From Mycolicibacter longobardus (lineage in GTDB: Bacteria; Actinomycetota; Actinomycetes; Mycobacteriales; Mycobacteriaceae), in NCBI RefSeq assembly GCF_002102265.1, contig NZ_LQPG01000019.1, positions 62,001 through 126,000 of the forward strand: a stretch of 64,000 bases of DNA, given 5' to 3'. Below are positions 56,677-64,000 of this stretch, in pieces. The translations under genes and the position numbers were made by a program. Under the pieces are notes generated by a model. The model saw only the letters and a list, made by a program, of their open reading frames with translations, did not search any database and was not told the DNA's origin. Each line of letters starts with the position of its first letter. Within the stretch, counting starts at the first letter, position 1.

Positions 56677-56715
56677 CAATCCGTTTTGGTTGTTCTTCGC
56701 ATTACACTTGGCCGG

Positions 56716-57441
56716 GTGAGTGTGAGTGAGGACACTGCCCGCCCGTTGCGGAAGGACGCCGAGCGCAATCGGAAGCGCGTCCTGGAAGCGGCCCGTGAGC
56801 TGTTTGCGAGCAAGGGCTTGGAACCCAATCTCAACGACGTCGCCCATCATGCGGGTGTGGGAGTCGGAACCGTCTACCGGCGGTTCGCCACCAAGGAGGA
56901 GTTATTCGAGGCGATCTTCGAGGACGGTCTCAATCAGCTCGCAGATCTCGCGGAAACTGCTCTGCAGCAACCGGACTCATGGCAAGCGATCGTGTGGTAC
57001 GTCGAGCACATGTGTGAGATCACCGCGACTGACCGAGGGCTGCGGGAGATCGCGTTCAGCAAGGCCTACGGGGGCGATCGCGTCAAGACCGCCCAAGAGC
57101 GACTTGTTCCGCTGACGAAGAGACTCGTCGAGCGAGCGCAACGCGACGGCTATCTGCGGCCCGGACTGTCGTCCACGGACATGCCGATCTTCGCGCTGCT
57201 GGCGGGCACGGTGAGCGAGTTCGCGGGCAACATCGACCCGGAGCTATGGCGCCGCTATGTGGCCATCATCCTCGACGGCATCCGCCATCGCAGTGGCCAG
57301 ACGCCGCTGCCGGTCGCCGCACTCGACGACGACGGGGTTGAGTGCGCGATGCGGTCCTGGGAACCGGCAGGCCCCTGTTCTGACCGCCTCAGCCAGGCGG
57401 CCGGCGACGAGCACGAATCGGGTGATCGCCGGCGAGTGTGA
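56716..57441 (+). CDS. TetR-family regulator divergent from mmpSL (Rv0452-like)
   Basis: The 241-aa protein has a TetR HTH at residues 12-60: RKDAERNRKRVLEAARELFA, NLNDVAHHAGVGVGTVYRRF, ATKEELFEAIFEDGL. The ligand domain follows, with a long tail (CSDRLSQAAGDEHESGDRRR). In M. tuberculosis Rv0452 is divergent from mmpS4-mmpL4 in the same way. It most likely represses mmpSL and itself. The GTG start at 56716 is one of two in-frame GTGs. It ends 18 nt from the convergent kinase-fusion gene. Confidence 0.9.
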   Translation: MSVSEDTARPLRKDAERNRKRVLEAARELFASKGLEPNLNDVAHHAGVGVGTVYRRFATKEELFEAIFEDGLNQLADLAETALQQPDSWQAIVWYVEHMCEITATDRGLREIAFSKAYGGDRVKTAQERLVPLTKRLVERAQRDGYLRPGLSSTDMPIFALLAGTVSEFAGNIDPELWRRYVAIILDGIRHRSGQTPLPVAALDDDGVECAMRSWEPAGPCSDRLSQAAGDEHESGDRRRV

Positions 57442-57459
57442 CCACCGGGCGCTGTCCGA

Positions 57460-58917
57460 TCAAGCCCCGATCAGCCAGAAAACCACGGATCCCACCACCA
57501 TTCCCGTCGCATTGGCGCAGGCGTTGACGGCGTCGTTGCCCATCCACCGCCACCCGGTGGACGCCCGTGTCGGCGCACCGCAGTGCAGGTCGTCCTCCAC
57601 CGTGGCCCCGCACGTCGCGCAGACGAACCGGGCCTGCACGGTGGCACCGATCAGGGTGTCGACCAGGGAACCGACCACGCCGGCCGCCAGGCCCACCGGC
57701 ACCATCGCGACGCCGCCGAACAGGGCGCCGAAGGTGCCCACCGCCAGCGCCCCCAGCACCGTCGCGCCGGAACCCAGTGGAGATACCGCGCCCGAGGTGC
57801 CCTTGGGCACCCGGCCCCGGGTCCGCAGCGACCACGGCTCCCGCGACGAGAAGCGGCCGATCTCCGATGCCCAGGAGTCGGCGATGCCGGCCGCGATCCC
57901 GCCGATGGACACGGCGTACCAGACCGGGTCGCGGGTGAACGCGTAGCCGATCACCGGGAGCAGCACCGGAAGGCCCGCGTTCACGGCGACCTGGCTCATG
58001 GTGCGCATACCCGTGGCCCGGATGGGCCGTTTGTACGCGGTGAGCACGCTGGTCAGCGAGAAGAACACCGCGGCCGGGATGATCCACCCCCACCCGCCGA
58101 GGCCGACGGCGACACCGGCGATCAAACCGCCGCAGAGCGCGCCCGGAAGATCCAGCCAACGCATCCGGAGCATGAACGGCACGATGGCGCAGCCGAATAC
58201 GACCGCCGCCAGCCAGCGCAACGCGTCGTCGGTGGACAGATCACGGGCGACGTGCAGCAGCAGCGCAACCCACGGTGTGATCAGCAGGTTGTCCGCCGCG
58301 GGCGCCACCAGAAGCTCCACGCCCGCCGTCGTCAGCGCCACGAACAGCGAAACCGACACCGCCATAAACGTATTCAGTTCCAGTCCGACCCGGCAGAACA
58401 CCATTGACACCACGAAGGCGATGGCGACGAAGGCCACCGATCCTTCGATGGAGCGCACCCCGCCGCCGGCTTCGACCCGGTGCCGGCCGTAGCGGTCCCC
58501 GACCAGTGCCGCGCCGGCGTCGGCCAGGCCCAGCACCACCACGCCCGCAGCGATCGCGACTCGATCCGGCCAGAACGCCAGCACCGCGACCAATGCCCCA
58601 CCGGCGAAGCCCACCAGTCCGTAGTCGCGGGACCGGGTGCCGTCGAAGACCCCCGGCACCGGAACCAGGCCCCGCTCCACAATGAACGCCAACGCCACCG
58701 TCGCGGCGGCCAGCACGCCCGCCACCACCGCGCCGTTGGACAGCTGGAATGCGGCCAGCGCCGCGAACAGCCCGCACAGCGCATGGGGAATCTTGCGGGT
58801 GACCAGCGGCCCGGCACCGCGGCGCACCAGTGCTCGCCCGACGACGATCAGCACGGCGGCGATCAGCAGGATCCCGCCGCCGGCGACGGCCAGGTCGTGG
58901 CTGACGGTGGCTGTCAC
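57460..58917 (-). CDS. Fusion of a phytol/dolichol kinase-like domain (VTE5/SEC59) with a DUF92 (VTE6-like) domain
   Basis: The 485-aa polytopic membrane protein has two halves. Residues 1 to about 235 resemble CTP-dependent isoprenoid-alcohol kinases: VTRKIPHALCGL (40-51), LGLADAGAALVGDRYGRHR (129-147), and RSIEGSVAF (155-163), equivalent to the KSxEGS motif. Residues about 255 to 485 match DUF92: SLTSVLTAYKRP (287-298), GIADSWASEIGRF (344-356), VPKGTSGAVSPLGSG (370-384), GSLVDTLIGATVQARFVC and NDAVNACANATG. In plants VTE5 makes phytyl phosphate and VTE6 makes the diphosphate, so the fusion could turn an isoprenoid alcohol into its diphosphate. GTG start 6 nt after the CMD gene stop; part of the ramB operon. 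Confidence 0.85.
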   Translation of the reverse strand: MTATVSHDLAVAGGGILLIAAVLIVVGRALVRRGAGPLVTRKIPHALCGLFAALAAFQLSNGAVVAGVLAAATVALAFIVERGLVPVPGVFDGTRSRDYGLVGFAGGALVAVLAFWPDRVAIAAGVVVLGLADAGAALVGDRYGRHRVEAGGGVRSIEGSVAFVAIAFVVSMVFCRVGLELNTFMAVSVSLFVALTTAGVELLVAPAADNLLITPWVALLLHVARDLSTDDALRWLAAVVFGCAIVPFMLRMRWLDLPGALCGGLIAGVAVGLGGWGWIIPAAVFFSLTSVLTAYKRPIRATGMRTMSQVAVNAGLPVLLPVIGYAFTRDPVWYAVSIGGIAAGIADSWASEIGRFSSREPWSLRTRGRVPKGTSGAVSPLGSGATVLGALAVGTFGALFGGVAMVPVGLAAGVVGSLVDTLIGATVQARFVCATCGATVEDDLHCGAPTRASTGWRWMGNDAVNACANATGMVVGSVVFWLIGA

Positions 58918-58923
58918 GCAGCG

Positions 58924-59472
58924 CTACTCATCGAAGTCCAGCGGCACCCGCAGTGCGCTCAGGGTGGCAGCCAGGGCGTCGTATTGGCTTGTCAACATGA
59001 CGAATTCGATCAGCCGGGGACGATCCAGGTGTTCGGCCAGTGCCGCCCAGGTGGCATCCGAGAGCGTCCGGGTCTCGACCAGTTCGTCGACCGCGGTCAG
59101 CAGAACGCGCTGGCGGTCGCTGAGCTTCTCAAAATTCGGGCCGCCGGGACCTTCGAAGATGAGGGCCTGGGTGGCGTCGTCGAGGCCGGCAGCCCGGGCC
59201 ATCCGGCGATGGTGCTGCAGTTCGTATTGGCTGTCACGCAGGTGCCCCACCCGCAGGATCACCAGTTCGGTGTCGCGCGTGGAGAACTTGCCGCCCCGCA
59301 TCAGCACCCCGCCGAACGGCAACCAGGACCACATCAGCCGCTTGTGCTGGCCGAGCGTGGTGAACAGGTGCGCCCGGGGCACGTGCTGGCGCCGGGCGGC
59401 GAGCTTGCAGAACAGCCAGTTGGCGACACCGAGGTCGCGCAGGCCGGGCGAATGGGGGATGCGTACAGTCAC
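58924..59472 (-). CDS. Carboxymuconolactone decarboxylase/AhpD-like family protein (Rv0464c)
   Basis: The 182-aa helical protein has the CMD fold: GGKFSTRDTELVILRVGHLR, SQYELQHHRRMARAAGLDDA, LSDRQRVLLTAVDELVETRT and LIEFVMLTSQYDALAATLSA. AhpD enzymes carry a CxxC near the HH; here the equivalent is YELQHH, so thiol peroxidase activity is unlikely. It matches the family of Rv0464c (190 aa) in position and size. The GTG start overlaps the ramB stop (GTGA), showing coupling with the regulator of acetate and glyoxylate metabolism. Confidence 0.9.
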   Translation of the reverse strand: MTVRIPHSPGLRDLGVANWLFCKLAARRQHVPRAHLFTTLGQHKRLMWSWLPFGGVLMRGGKFSTRDTELVILRVGHLRDSQYELQHHRRMARAAGLDDATQALIFEGPGGPNFEKLSDRQRVLLTAVDELVETRTLSDATWAALAEHLDRPRLIEFVMLTSQYDALAATLSALRVPLDFDE

Positions 59473-60896
59473 CGCTGTTGCTTTACCAGATACGGCGACA
59501 CCGTGCTGCGATGTTCGTTGAGATCCAGGTCACGGCCCAGTGCCGGGAACGCCCGCTGCGGACAGTTGTCGTGGTCGCAGACCCGGCAGCCCACCCCGAT
59601 CGGGGTGGCCGGGACGTCGTGGCCGGCCGCCAGATCCAGGCCTTCGGAGTAGACCAGCCGGTGGGCGTGGCGCAGTTCGCACCCGAGCCCGATCGCGAAT
59701 GTCTTGTCGGGCTGACCCCATCGGGACGCGCGGCGCTCGACGGTGCGCGCCACCCACAGGTACTTGCGGCCGTCGGGCATCTCGGCGATCTGCACCAGGA
59801 TCTTTCCCGGATTGCCGAATGTCTCGTAGACGTTCCACAACGGGCAGGTCCCGCCGCTGGAGGAGAAGTGAAACCCGGTGGCCGACTGACGTTTTGACAT
59901 GTTTCCTGCCCGATCGACCCGGACGAACGAGAACGGCACGCCCCGCATCGAAGGCCGCTGCAGGGTGGACAGCCGGTGCGCGATGGTCTCGTAGCTGACC
60001 CGGTAGAAGGCCGACAGCCGCTCGATGTCGTAGCGGAACGTCTCGGCGCTGTCGTGGAACTGCCCGTAGGGCAAGACGATCGCCGCCGCGAAATAGTTGG
60101 CCAGTCCCAGTCGGGCTAGTGTGCGCGAGTCCTTCGAGGTGAACTTTCCGTCTTCGACCATGGCCGAGATCTGGTCGTCGAATTCCAGGTAGGCCAGCTC
60201 GGCGGCCATCTTGAACACCCGCTGTCCCCACGACAGGTGATTGGAGATGTCCAGCGTCCGGGTCGTCGCGTCGTAGCGGTGCAGCACCGTCTCGCCCAGG
60301 TCGATCCGGCGGTTGATGTGCACGCCGTGCACCTCGGTCAGCCGGTTGGCCAGCTCGACGGCCAATTCGCCCTGGTGCCTGCGCATCCGGGTGGTCAGTT
60401 CCTCTGCGGCGGTGTCGAGTTCGTGCAGGTAGTTCTGCCGTTGGTAGAAGTAGTCGCGGACCTCCTCGTGCGGCATGGTGATCGCGCCGGTGCCGCTGCC
60501 GTCGGAGAAGCGCTCCTCGGTGGCCGCGGCCAGCTGGGCGGTGGTGATCCGGTAGCGGCGGTGCAGGTTGACCATTGCCCGGGCCAGTTTGGGGTGGGCG
60601 CTGACCAGTTCGGCCACCTCGGCCAGATCGACGTCGATGTCGAGGTCGCGGTCCATGGCGACCTCTCGCAACTCGGCGACCAGCCGGGTGTCGTCCTGGG
60701 AGGAGAAGAAGCTGGCGTCCACCCCGAAGACCTCGGCGATACGCAGCAGCACCGCCACCGTCAGCGGCCGGACGTCGTGCTCGATCTGGTTGAGGTAACT
60801 CGGCGAGATCTCCAGCATCTGTGCCAGTGCGGCCTGGCTGAACCCGCGCTCGCTGCGCAGTTGGCGCACCCGGGCGCCGACGTAGGTCTTGGCCAC
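59469..60896 (-). CDS. ramB: Transcriptional regulator RamB
   Basis: RamB controls acetate and glyoxylate-cycle genes, including icl. The 475-aa protein (474 in M. tuberculosis) has an N-terminal XRE-type HTH (VRQLRSERGFSQAALAQMLE, ISPSYLNQIEHDVRPL), a central IrrE/M78-like domain (FKMAAELAYLEFDDQISAMV, LGLANYFAAAIVLPYGQFHD) and a C-terminal domain with CPLWNVYETF and a Cys cluster CRVCDHDNCPQRAFPA that may bind ligand or metal. The GTG at 60896 gives MAKTYVGARVRQL. It is divergent from the thioesterase gene (84 bp between starts) and one gene from icl. Confidence 0.96.
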   Translation of the reverse strand: MAKTYVGARVRQLRSERGFSQAALAQMLEISPSYLNQIEHDVRPLTVAVLLRIAEVFGVDASFFSSQDDTRLVAELREVAMDRDLDIDVDLAEVAELVSAHPKLARAMVNLHRRYRITTAQLAAATEERFSDGSGTGAITMPHEEVRDYFYQRQNYLHELDTAAEELTTRMRRHQGELAVELANRLTEVHGVHINRRIDLGETVLHRYDATTRTLDISNHLSWGQRVFKMAAELAYLEFDDQISAMVEDGKFTSKDSRTLARLGLANYFAAAIVLPYGQFHDSAETFRYDIERLSAFYRVSYETIAHRLSTLQRPSMRGVPFSFVRVDRAGNMSKRQSATGFHFSSSGGTCPLWNVYETFGNPGKILVQIAEMPDGRKYLWVARTVERRASRWGQPDKTFAIGLGCELRHAHRLVYSEGLDLAAGHDVPATPIGVGCRVCDHDNCPQRAFPALGRDLDLNEHRSTVSPYLVKQQR

Positions 60897-60980
60897 CCAC
60901 CCGAGGCTACCTGCTGCGAAGGCGGCATTCGCATAGTTGGCATGGCATGATCCGCTGAGGGAAAACTGCGGGGAGCGTCG

Positions 60981-61799
60981 ATGGAGCAGACACAGGAGCG
61001 GACCGGCCTGGCCAAGGTTTTGATGCCGGTGCCGGACCCACACCCCGACGTGTTCGACCGGCAGTGGCCGCTGCGGGTCGCCGACATCGACCGCGTGGGG
61101 CGGCTCCGGATGGATGCGGCCGCCCGCCACATCCAGGACATCGGCCAGGATCAGTTGCGGGAGATGGGATATGAGGCCACCCACCCGCTGTGGATCGTCC
61201 GGCGCACCATGATGGACCTGATCGCACCCATCGAGTTCCAGGACATACTGCGGGTGCGACGCTGGTGTTCGGGCACCTCCAACCGCTGGTGTGAGATGCG
61301 GGTCCGCATCGACGGCAAGCGCAGCGGCGGCCTCATCGAGTCGGAGGCGTTCTGGATCAACATAAACCGGGAGACGCAGGGGCCGGCTCGGATCTCCGAG
61401 GACTTCCTGGCCGGGCTGAAGCGCACCACCGATGTCGACCGGTTGCGCTGGAAGGCCTACCTGAAGTCCGGTGGCCGCGAGGACGCGGCCGAGATCCACG
61501 AGTTCCCGATCCGGTTCACCGACATCGACCTGTTCGACCATATGAACAACTCGGTGTACTGGAGCGTGGTCGAGGACTATCTGTCGAGTTATCCGGAGCT
61601 GCTCGCGGCGCCGCTGCGGGTCACCCTGGAACACGACGCGGCGGTCGCGCTGGGGGACAAACTAGAGATCGTCTCGCACGTCCACCCGGCCGGATCGACG
61701 GACATATTCGGGCCCGGACTGGCCGATCGCACTGTTAGAACGCTCACATACATGGTGGGCGAAGAGGTCAAGGCCCTCGCCGCCATCTTCTCGCTGTAA
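60981..61799 (+). CDS. Acyl-ACP thioesterase-like double hot-dog protein (Rv0466)
   Basis: The 272-aa protein is built of two hot-dog domains of the FatA/FatB type: first FDRQWPLRVADIDRVGRLRM to EAFWININ, second HEFPIRFTDIDLFDHMNNSV YWSVVEDYL (Asn-His catalytic region in FDHMNNSVYW) to the C-terminus. It probably releases fatty acids from acyl-ACP or acyl-CoA. It is conserved between ramB and icl in mycobacteria (264 aa in M. tuberculosis). ATG at 60981 follows GGGGAGCGTCG. Confidence 0.9.
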   Translation: MEQTQERTGLAKVLMPVPDPHPDVFDRQWPLRVADIDRVGRLRMDAAARHIQDIGQDQLREMGYEATHPLWIVRRTMMDLIAPIEFQDILRVRRWCSGTSNRWCEMRVRIDGKRSGGLIESEAFWININRETQGPARISEDFLAGLKRTTDVDRLRWKAYLKSGGREDAAEIHEFPIRFTDIDLFDHMNNSVYWSVVEDYLSSYPELLAAPLRVTLEHDAAVALGDKLEIVSHVHPAGSTDIFGPGLADRTVRTLTYMVGEEVKALAAIFSL

Positions 61800-62100
61800 C
61801 ACGTTCTAGTCAGTACGGGCGTACTGCTAAAACCGGCGCTGACCTGTGCGGATATGTTACCGGCTGGTAGCTTGCCCGCGGATTTCACGACGGAGTGTGC
61901 CCGCGGTTCTTTGCAGACTTAGCAATTTGTTCCCGATGCGTGGCTGAAATTGGCAACAGAAACGGCTGGACCTGGGCAGATGGGCTGTGTCAAAGTCGCC
62001 TTAACACACCAGTGAATCGATCGGGGTGTTAGCAAGTCCGGGAAGCGACCTTCTGGTCACCGGCGGCCCCGACCGGTCGAGAACGCAAAGGAGCGCACCC
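61800..62100 (+). promoter_or_regulatory. icl upstream region with candidate RamB site
   Basis: This 301-bp gap holds no gene. TTTGCA-GAC-TTAGCAA at 61910-61925 resembles the TTTGCAAA-type core reported for RamB boxes, and the ramB gene itself is adjacent. A loose inverted repeat TGTGT...ACACA (61987-62009) also occurs. The icl Shine-Dalgarno AAAGGAG lies 8 nt before its ATG. The RamB assignment is from memory of the motif and is tentative. Confidence 0.45.
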
Positions 62101-63387
62101 ATGTCGACCGTTGGCACGCCGAAGAGCCCCGAGCAGATCCAGCACGACTGGGACCACAACCCGCGCTGGAAGGGCGTCACCCGCACCTACACCGCGGAGG
62201 ACGTCGTCGCACTGCAGGGTCACGTCGTCGAGGAGCACACCCTGGCCCGCCGCGGCGCCGAGGTGCTCTGGGAGCAGCTGCACGACCTGGACTACATCAA
62301 CGCCCTCGGCGCGCTGACCGGCAACATGGCCGTCCAGCAGGTCCGGGCCGGGCTGAAGGCCATCTACCTGTCCGGGTGGCAGGTCGCCGGTGACGCGAAC
62401 CTGTCCGGGCACACCTACCCCGACCAGAGCCTGTACCCGGCCAACTCGGTGCCGCAGGTGGTGCGCCGGATCAACAACGCGCTGCTGCGTGCCGACGAGA
62501 TCGCCAAGGTCGAGGGCGACACCTCGGTGGCCAACTGGCTGGCTCCGATCGTGGCCGACGGCGAGGCCGGTTTCGGTGGCGCGCTCAACGTCTACGAGCT
62601 GCAGAAGGCCATGATCGCGGCCGGCGTCGCCGGCTCGCACTGGGAGGACCAGCTGGCCTCGGAGAAGAAGTGTGGACACCTGGGCGGCAAGGTGCTGATC
62701 CCCACCCAGCAGCACATCCGCACCCTGACCTCGGCCCGTCTGGCCGCTGACGTCGCCGACGTGCCGACCGTGGTGATCGCCCGGACCGACGCCGAGGCCG
62801 CCACCCTGATCACCTCCGACGTCGACGAGCGCGACCAGCCGTTCATCACCGGTGACCGGACCGCGGAGGGCTTCTACCGGGTGCGCAACGGCCTGGAGCC
62901 GTGCATCGCCCGGGCCAAGGCCTACGCCCCGTACGCCGACCTGATCTGGATGGAGACCGGCACCCCGGACCTGGAGCTGGCCCGCAAGTTCGCCGAGGGC
63001 GTCAAGGCCGAGTTCCCGGACCAGATGCTGGCCTACAACTGCTCGCCGTCGTTCAACTGGAAGCAGCACCTCGACGACGCCACGATCGCCAAGTTCCAGA
63101 ACGAGCTGGGCGCGATGGGCTTCAAGTTCCAGTTCATCACGCTGGCCGGCTTCCACGCCCTGAACTACTCGATGTTCGACCTGGCCCACGGCTACGCCCG
63201 CAAGCAGATGAGCGCCTACGTCGAGCTGCAGGAGCGCGAGTTCGCCGCCGAGGAGCGCGGCTACACCGCCACCAAGCACCAGCGTGAGGTCGGTGCCGGC
63301 TACTTCGACCGGATCGCCACCACCGTCGACCCGACGTCGTCGACGACGGCGCTGGCCGGCTCCACCGAAGAGGGCCAGTTCCACTGA
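62101..63387 (+). CDS. icl: Isocitrate lyase
   Basis: Icl cleaves isocitrate to glyoxylate and succinate, the first step of the glyoxylate shunt used for growth on acetate and fatty acids, and also serves as methylisocitrate lyase in mycobacteria. The 428-aa protein has the M. tuberculosis Icl1 length and carries [14 protein letters not shown] [33 protein letters not shown], the active-site [14 protein letters not shown] and [19 protein letters not shown] at 62101 follows AAAGGAGCGCACCC. It lies downstream of the thioesterase and upstream of fadB2, a fatty-acid-use cluster. Confidence 0.98.
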   Translation: MSTVGTPKSPEQIQHDWDHNPRWKGVTRTYTAEDVVALQGHVVEEHTLARRGAEVLWEQLHDLDYINALGALTGNMAVQQVRAGLKAIYLSGWQVAGDANLSGHTYPDQSLYPANSVPQVVRRINNALLRADEIAKVEGDTSVANWLAPIVADGEAGFGGALNVYELQKAMIAAGVAGSHWEDQLASEKKCGHLGGKVLIPTQQHIRTLTSARLAADVADVPTVVIARTDAEAATLITSDVDERDQPFITGDRTAEGFYRVRNGLEPCIARAKAYAPYADLIWMETGTPDLELARKFAEGVKAEFPDQMLAYNCSPSFNWKQHLDDATIAKFQNELGAMGFKFQFITLAGFHALNYSMFDLAHGYARKQMSAYVELQEREFAAEERGYTATKHQREVGAGYFDRIATTVDPTSSTTALAGSTEEGQFH

Positions 63388-63391
63388 GTCG

Positions 63392-63515
63392 AGTGGCGCC
63401 AGCCACGAGGCGAGGTGGAACCGAAGGCGTGAGCCACTAGGCCATTAACTTGCCGCGAGCGTGCGCAGTTGTACGCCCGGACACGGCGTGTTGTGTGCAG
63501 ACACGCACGCTCGCG
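63392..63515. repeat. Two inverted-repeat elements after icl
   Basis: Element 1 is bounded by AGTGGC (63392-63397) and GCCACT (63433-63438) and contains GAGGCGAGGTGGAACCGAAG, the style of mycobacterial intergenic repeats. Element 2 has perfect 12-bp arms CGCGAGCGTGCG (63454-63465) and CGCACGCTCGCG (63504-63515) around a 38-nt loop. Together they fill most of the icl-fadB2 gap. They may act as terminators or be dispersed repeats. Confidence 0.65.
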
Positions 63516-63572
63516 CAAGGAAGACCTTTCCCGCGGTGGAAGTCGGATTGCGGCGCGGGGGAGTTGACAGCG

Positions 63573-63605
63573 CAGGCCCCGCCCAGCCAGCCTGGGCGGG
63601 GCCTG
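63573..63605 (+). terminator. Strong hairpin just before fadB2
   Basis: CAGGCCCCGCCCA, loop GCCAGCC, TGGGCGGGGCCTG is a perfect 13-bp stem followed by TTGCTG. It is 28 bp upstream of the fadB2 start, so it could be the icl terminator or a leader structure affecting fadB2. The T-tract is weak. Confidence 0.6.
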
Positions 63606-63633
63606 TTGCTGGGCGTTGACTGAAAGGGAGACA

Positions 63634-64000
63634 GTGTCGATCCAACGAGTAGGTGTCATCGGAGCCGGGCAGATGGGTGCCGGAATCGCCGAGGTCTCTG
63701 CGCGTGCCGGCGTCGAGGTGAAGGTCTTCGAGACCACCGACGCACTGGTCACCGCCGGACGCAACCGGATCGTCAAGTCGCTGGAGCGCGGGGTGAGTGC
63801 GGGCAAGATCACCGAACGCGAGCGCGACGACGCCGTCGGCAACCTGACCTTCACCACCGACCTGGGCGACCTGGCCGACCGGCAGCTGGTCATCGAGGCC
63901 GTCATCGAAGACGACACCGTGAAGTCGAAGATCTTCGCCGAGCTCGACCGGGTGATCACCGACCCGGACGCCGTGCTGGCCTCGAACACCTCCAGCATCC
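63634..64000 (+). CDS. fadB2: 3-hydroxybutyryl-CoA dehydrogenase FadB2 (3' end cut by window edge)
   Basis: The enzyme oxidises or reduces 3-hydroxybutyryl-CoA/acetoacetyl-CoA with NAD(P). The first 122 codons are present. They contain the N-terminal Rossmann motif IQRVGVIGAGQMGAGIAEVS, the acidic residue of VKVFETTD for NAD preference, RQLVIEAVIEDDTVKSKIFA and the ASNTSS catalytic-serine segment at the edge. GTG start at 63634, with AAAGGGAG 4 nt upstream. The order icl-fadB2 matches Rv0467-Rv0468. Confidence 0.94.
   Translation, partial: MSIQRVGVIGAGQMGAGIAEVSARAGVEVKVFETTDALVTAGRNRIVKSLERGVSAGKITERERDDAVGNLTFTTDLGDLADRQLVIEAVIEDDTVKSKIFAELDRVITDPDAVLASNTSSI

Noticed and set aside
59530..60900. 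456-codon frame overlapping ramB in another frame
   Set aside because: ramB matches the known protein over its full length. The alternative frame is Arg/Gly-rich shadow.
61987..62009. TGTGT...ACACA as a CRP-type site upstream of icl
   Set aside because: The 13-nt spacer does not match the TGTGA-N6-TCACA arrangement. It is kept only as a loose inverted repeat.
62029..63384. 451-codon frame opposite icl
   Set aside because: It is antisense to a certain gene, with no recognisable motif.

Overview
This window is chromosomal DNA of a GC-rich actinobacterium of the family Mycobacteriaceae. The gene order from thiD to fadB2 follows the Mycobacterium tuberculosis Rv0422c-Rv0468 backbone: thiD, thiC, ctpH, xthA, def, virR-like, sodC, the Rv0435c ATPase, pssA, psd, moeA2, groEL2, Rv0457c-Rv0461, lpdC, ramB, icl and fadB2. 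MmpS/MmpL, EspC-like/DUF1023 and RamB proteins are typical of mycobacteria. The departures from that order suggest a non-tuberculous species. All family names and Rv comparisons are from memory, because no database search was possible.

Layout. Positions 1-2.5 kb hold thiamine synthesis (thiC under a TPP riboswitch, then a truncated thiD). 2.7-5.1 kb hold an MFS exporter followed by an M-box (Mg2+) riboswitch leader, a possible 26-codon leader ORF and a 64-aa protein. 5.2-13 kb form a leftward block: Rv0424c-like, giant P-type ATPase CtpH, Rv0426c-like, xthA, GNAT, def. 13.1-16.5 kb form a rightward block: DUF3263, VirR-like, SodC, YbdK-like ligase, Lon-N protein. 16.6-20.5 kb are accessory: two TetR regulators, a cytochrome P450, a SRPBCC protein and a VOC-SRPBCC fusion. 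20.5-24 kb hold a tandem AAA+ ATPase, a MazEF-type toxin-antitoxin pair with a perfect operator-like palindrome, and a secreted chorismate mutase. 24-27.8 kb are a leftward SDR-moeA2-psd-pssA operon.

At 27.9-33 kb a YdbS/YdbT pair of PH-domain membrane proteins is split by about 3.1 kb. The intervening DNA carries a leftward type VII secretion-associated cassette (EspC-like, WXG/DUF1023 hydrolase, lipoprotein) and a possible insertion-sequence end. 33-37.4 kb hold an SF2 helicase, an M24 peptidase-fold protein and groEL2 under two CIRCE operators. 37.4-46.6 kb hold metabolic genes: an MBL-CobU fusion, paired flavin-barrel proteins, an aldo/keto reductase, a methyltransferase, a D-aminoacylase-like amidohydrolase, VOC, DinB, an aldehyde dehydrogenase and a membrane protein. 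46.7-53.3 kb hold prolyl oligopeptidase, the Rv0458-Rv0461 cluster and lpdC. 53.3-57.4 kb hold a divergent mmpL/mmpS/tetR export locus that sits elsewhere in M. tuberculosis. 57.5-64 kb hold a two-domain isoprenoid-alcohol/phosphate kinase fusion, a CMD protein, ramB, a thioesterase, icl and the start of fadB2.

Most notable are: (1) CtpH carrying what looks like a degenerate second P-type ATPase cytoplasmic unit in its N-terminal half; (2) the VTE5-like/VTE6-like (DUF92) kinase fusion in a ramB operon; (3) the M-box leader with an ORF between riboswitch and downstream gene; (4) the secretion cassette inserted between ydbS and ydbT; and (5) several families of intergenic inverted repeats. No tRNA, rRNA, CRISPR array or intact transposase gene was seen.
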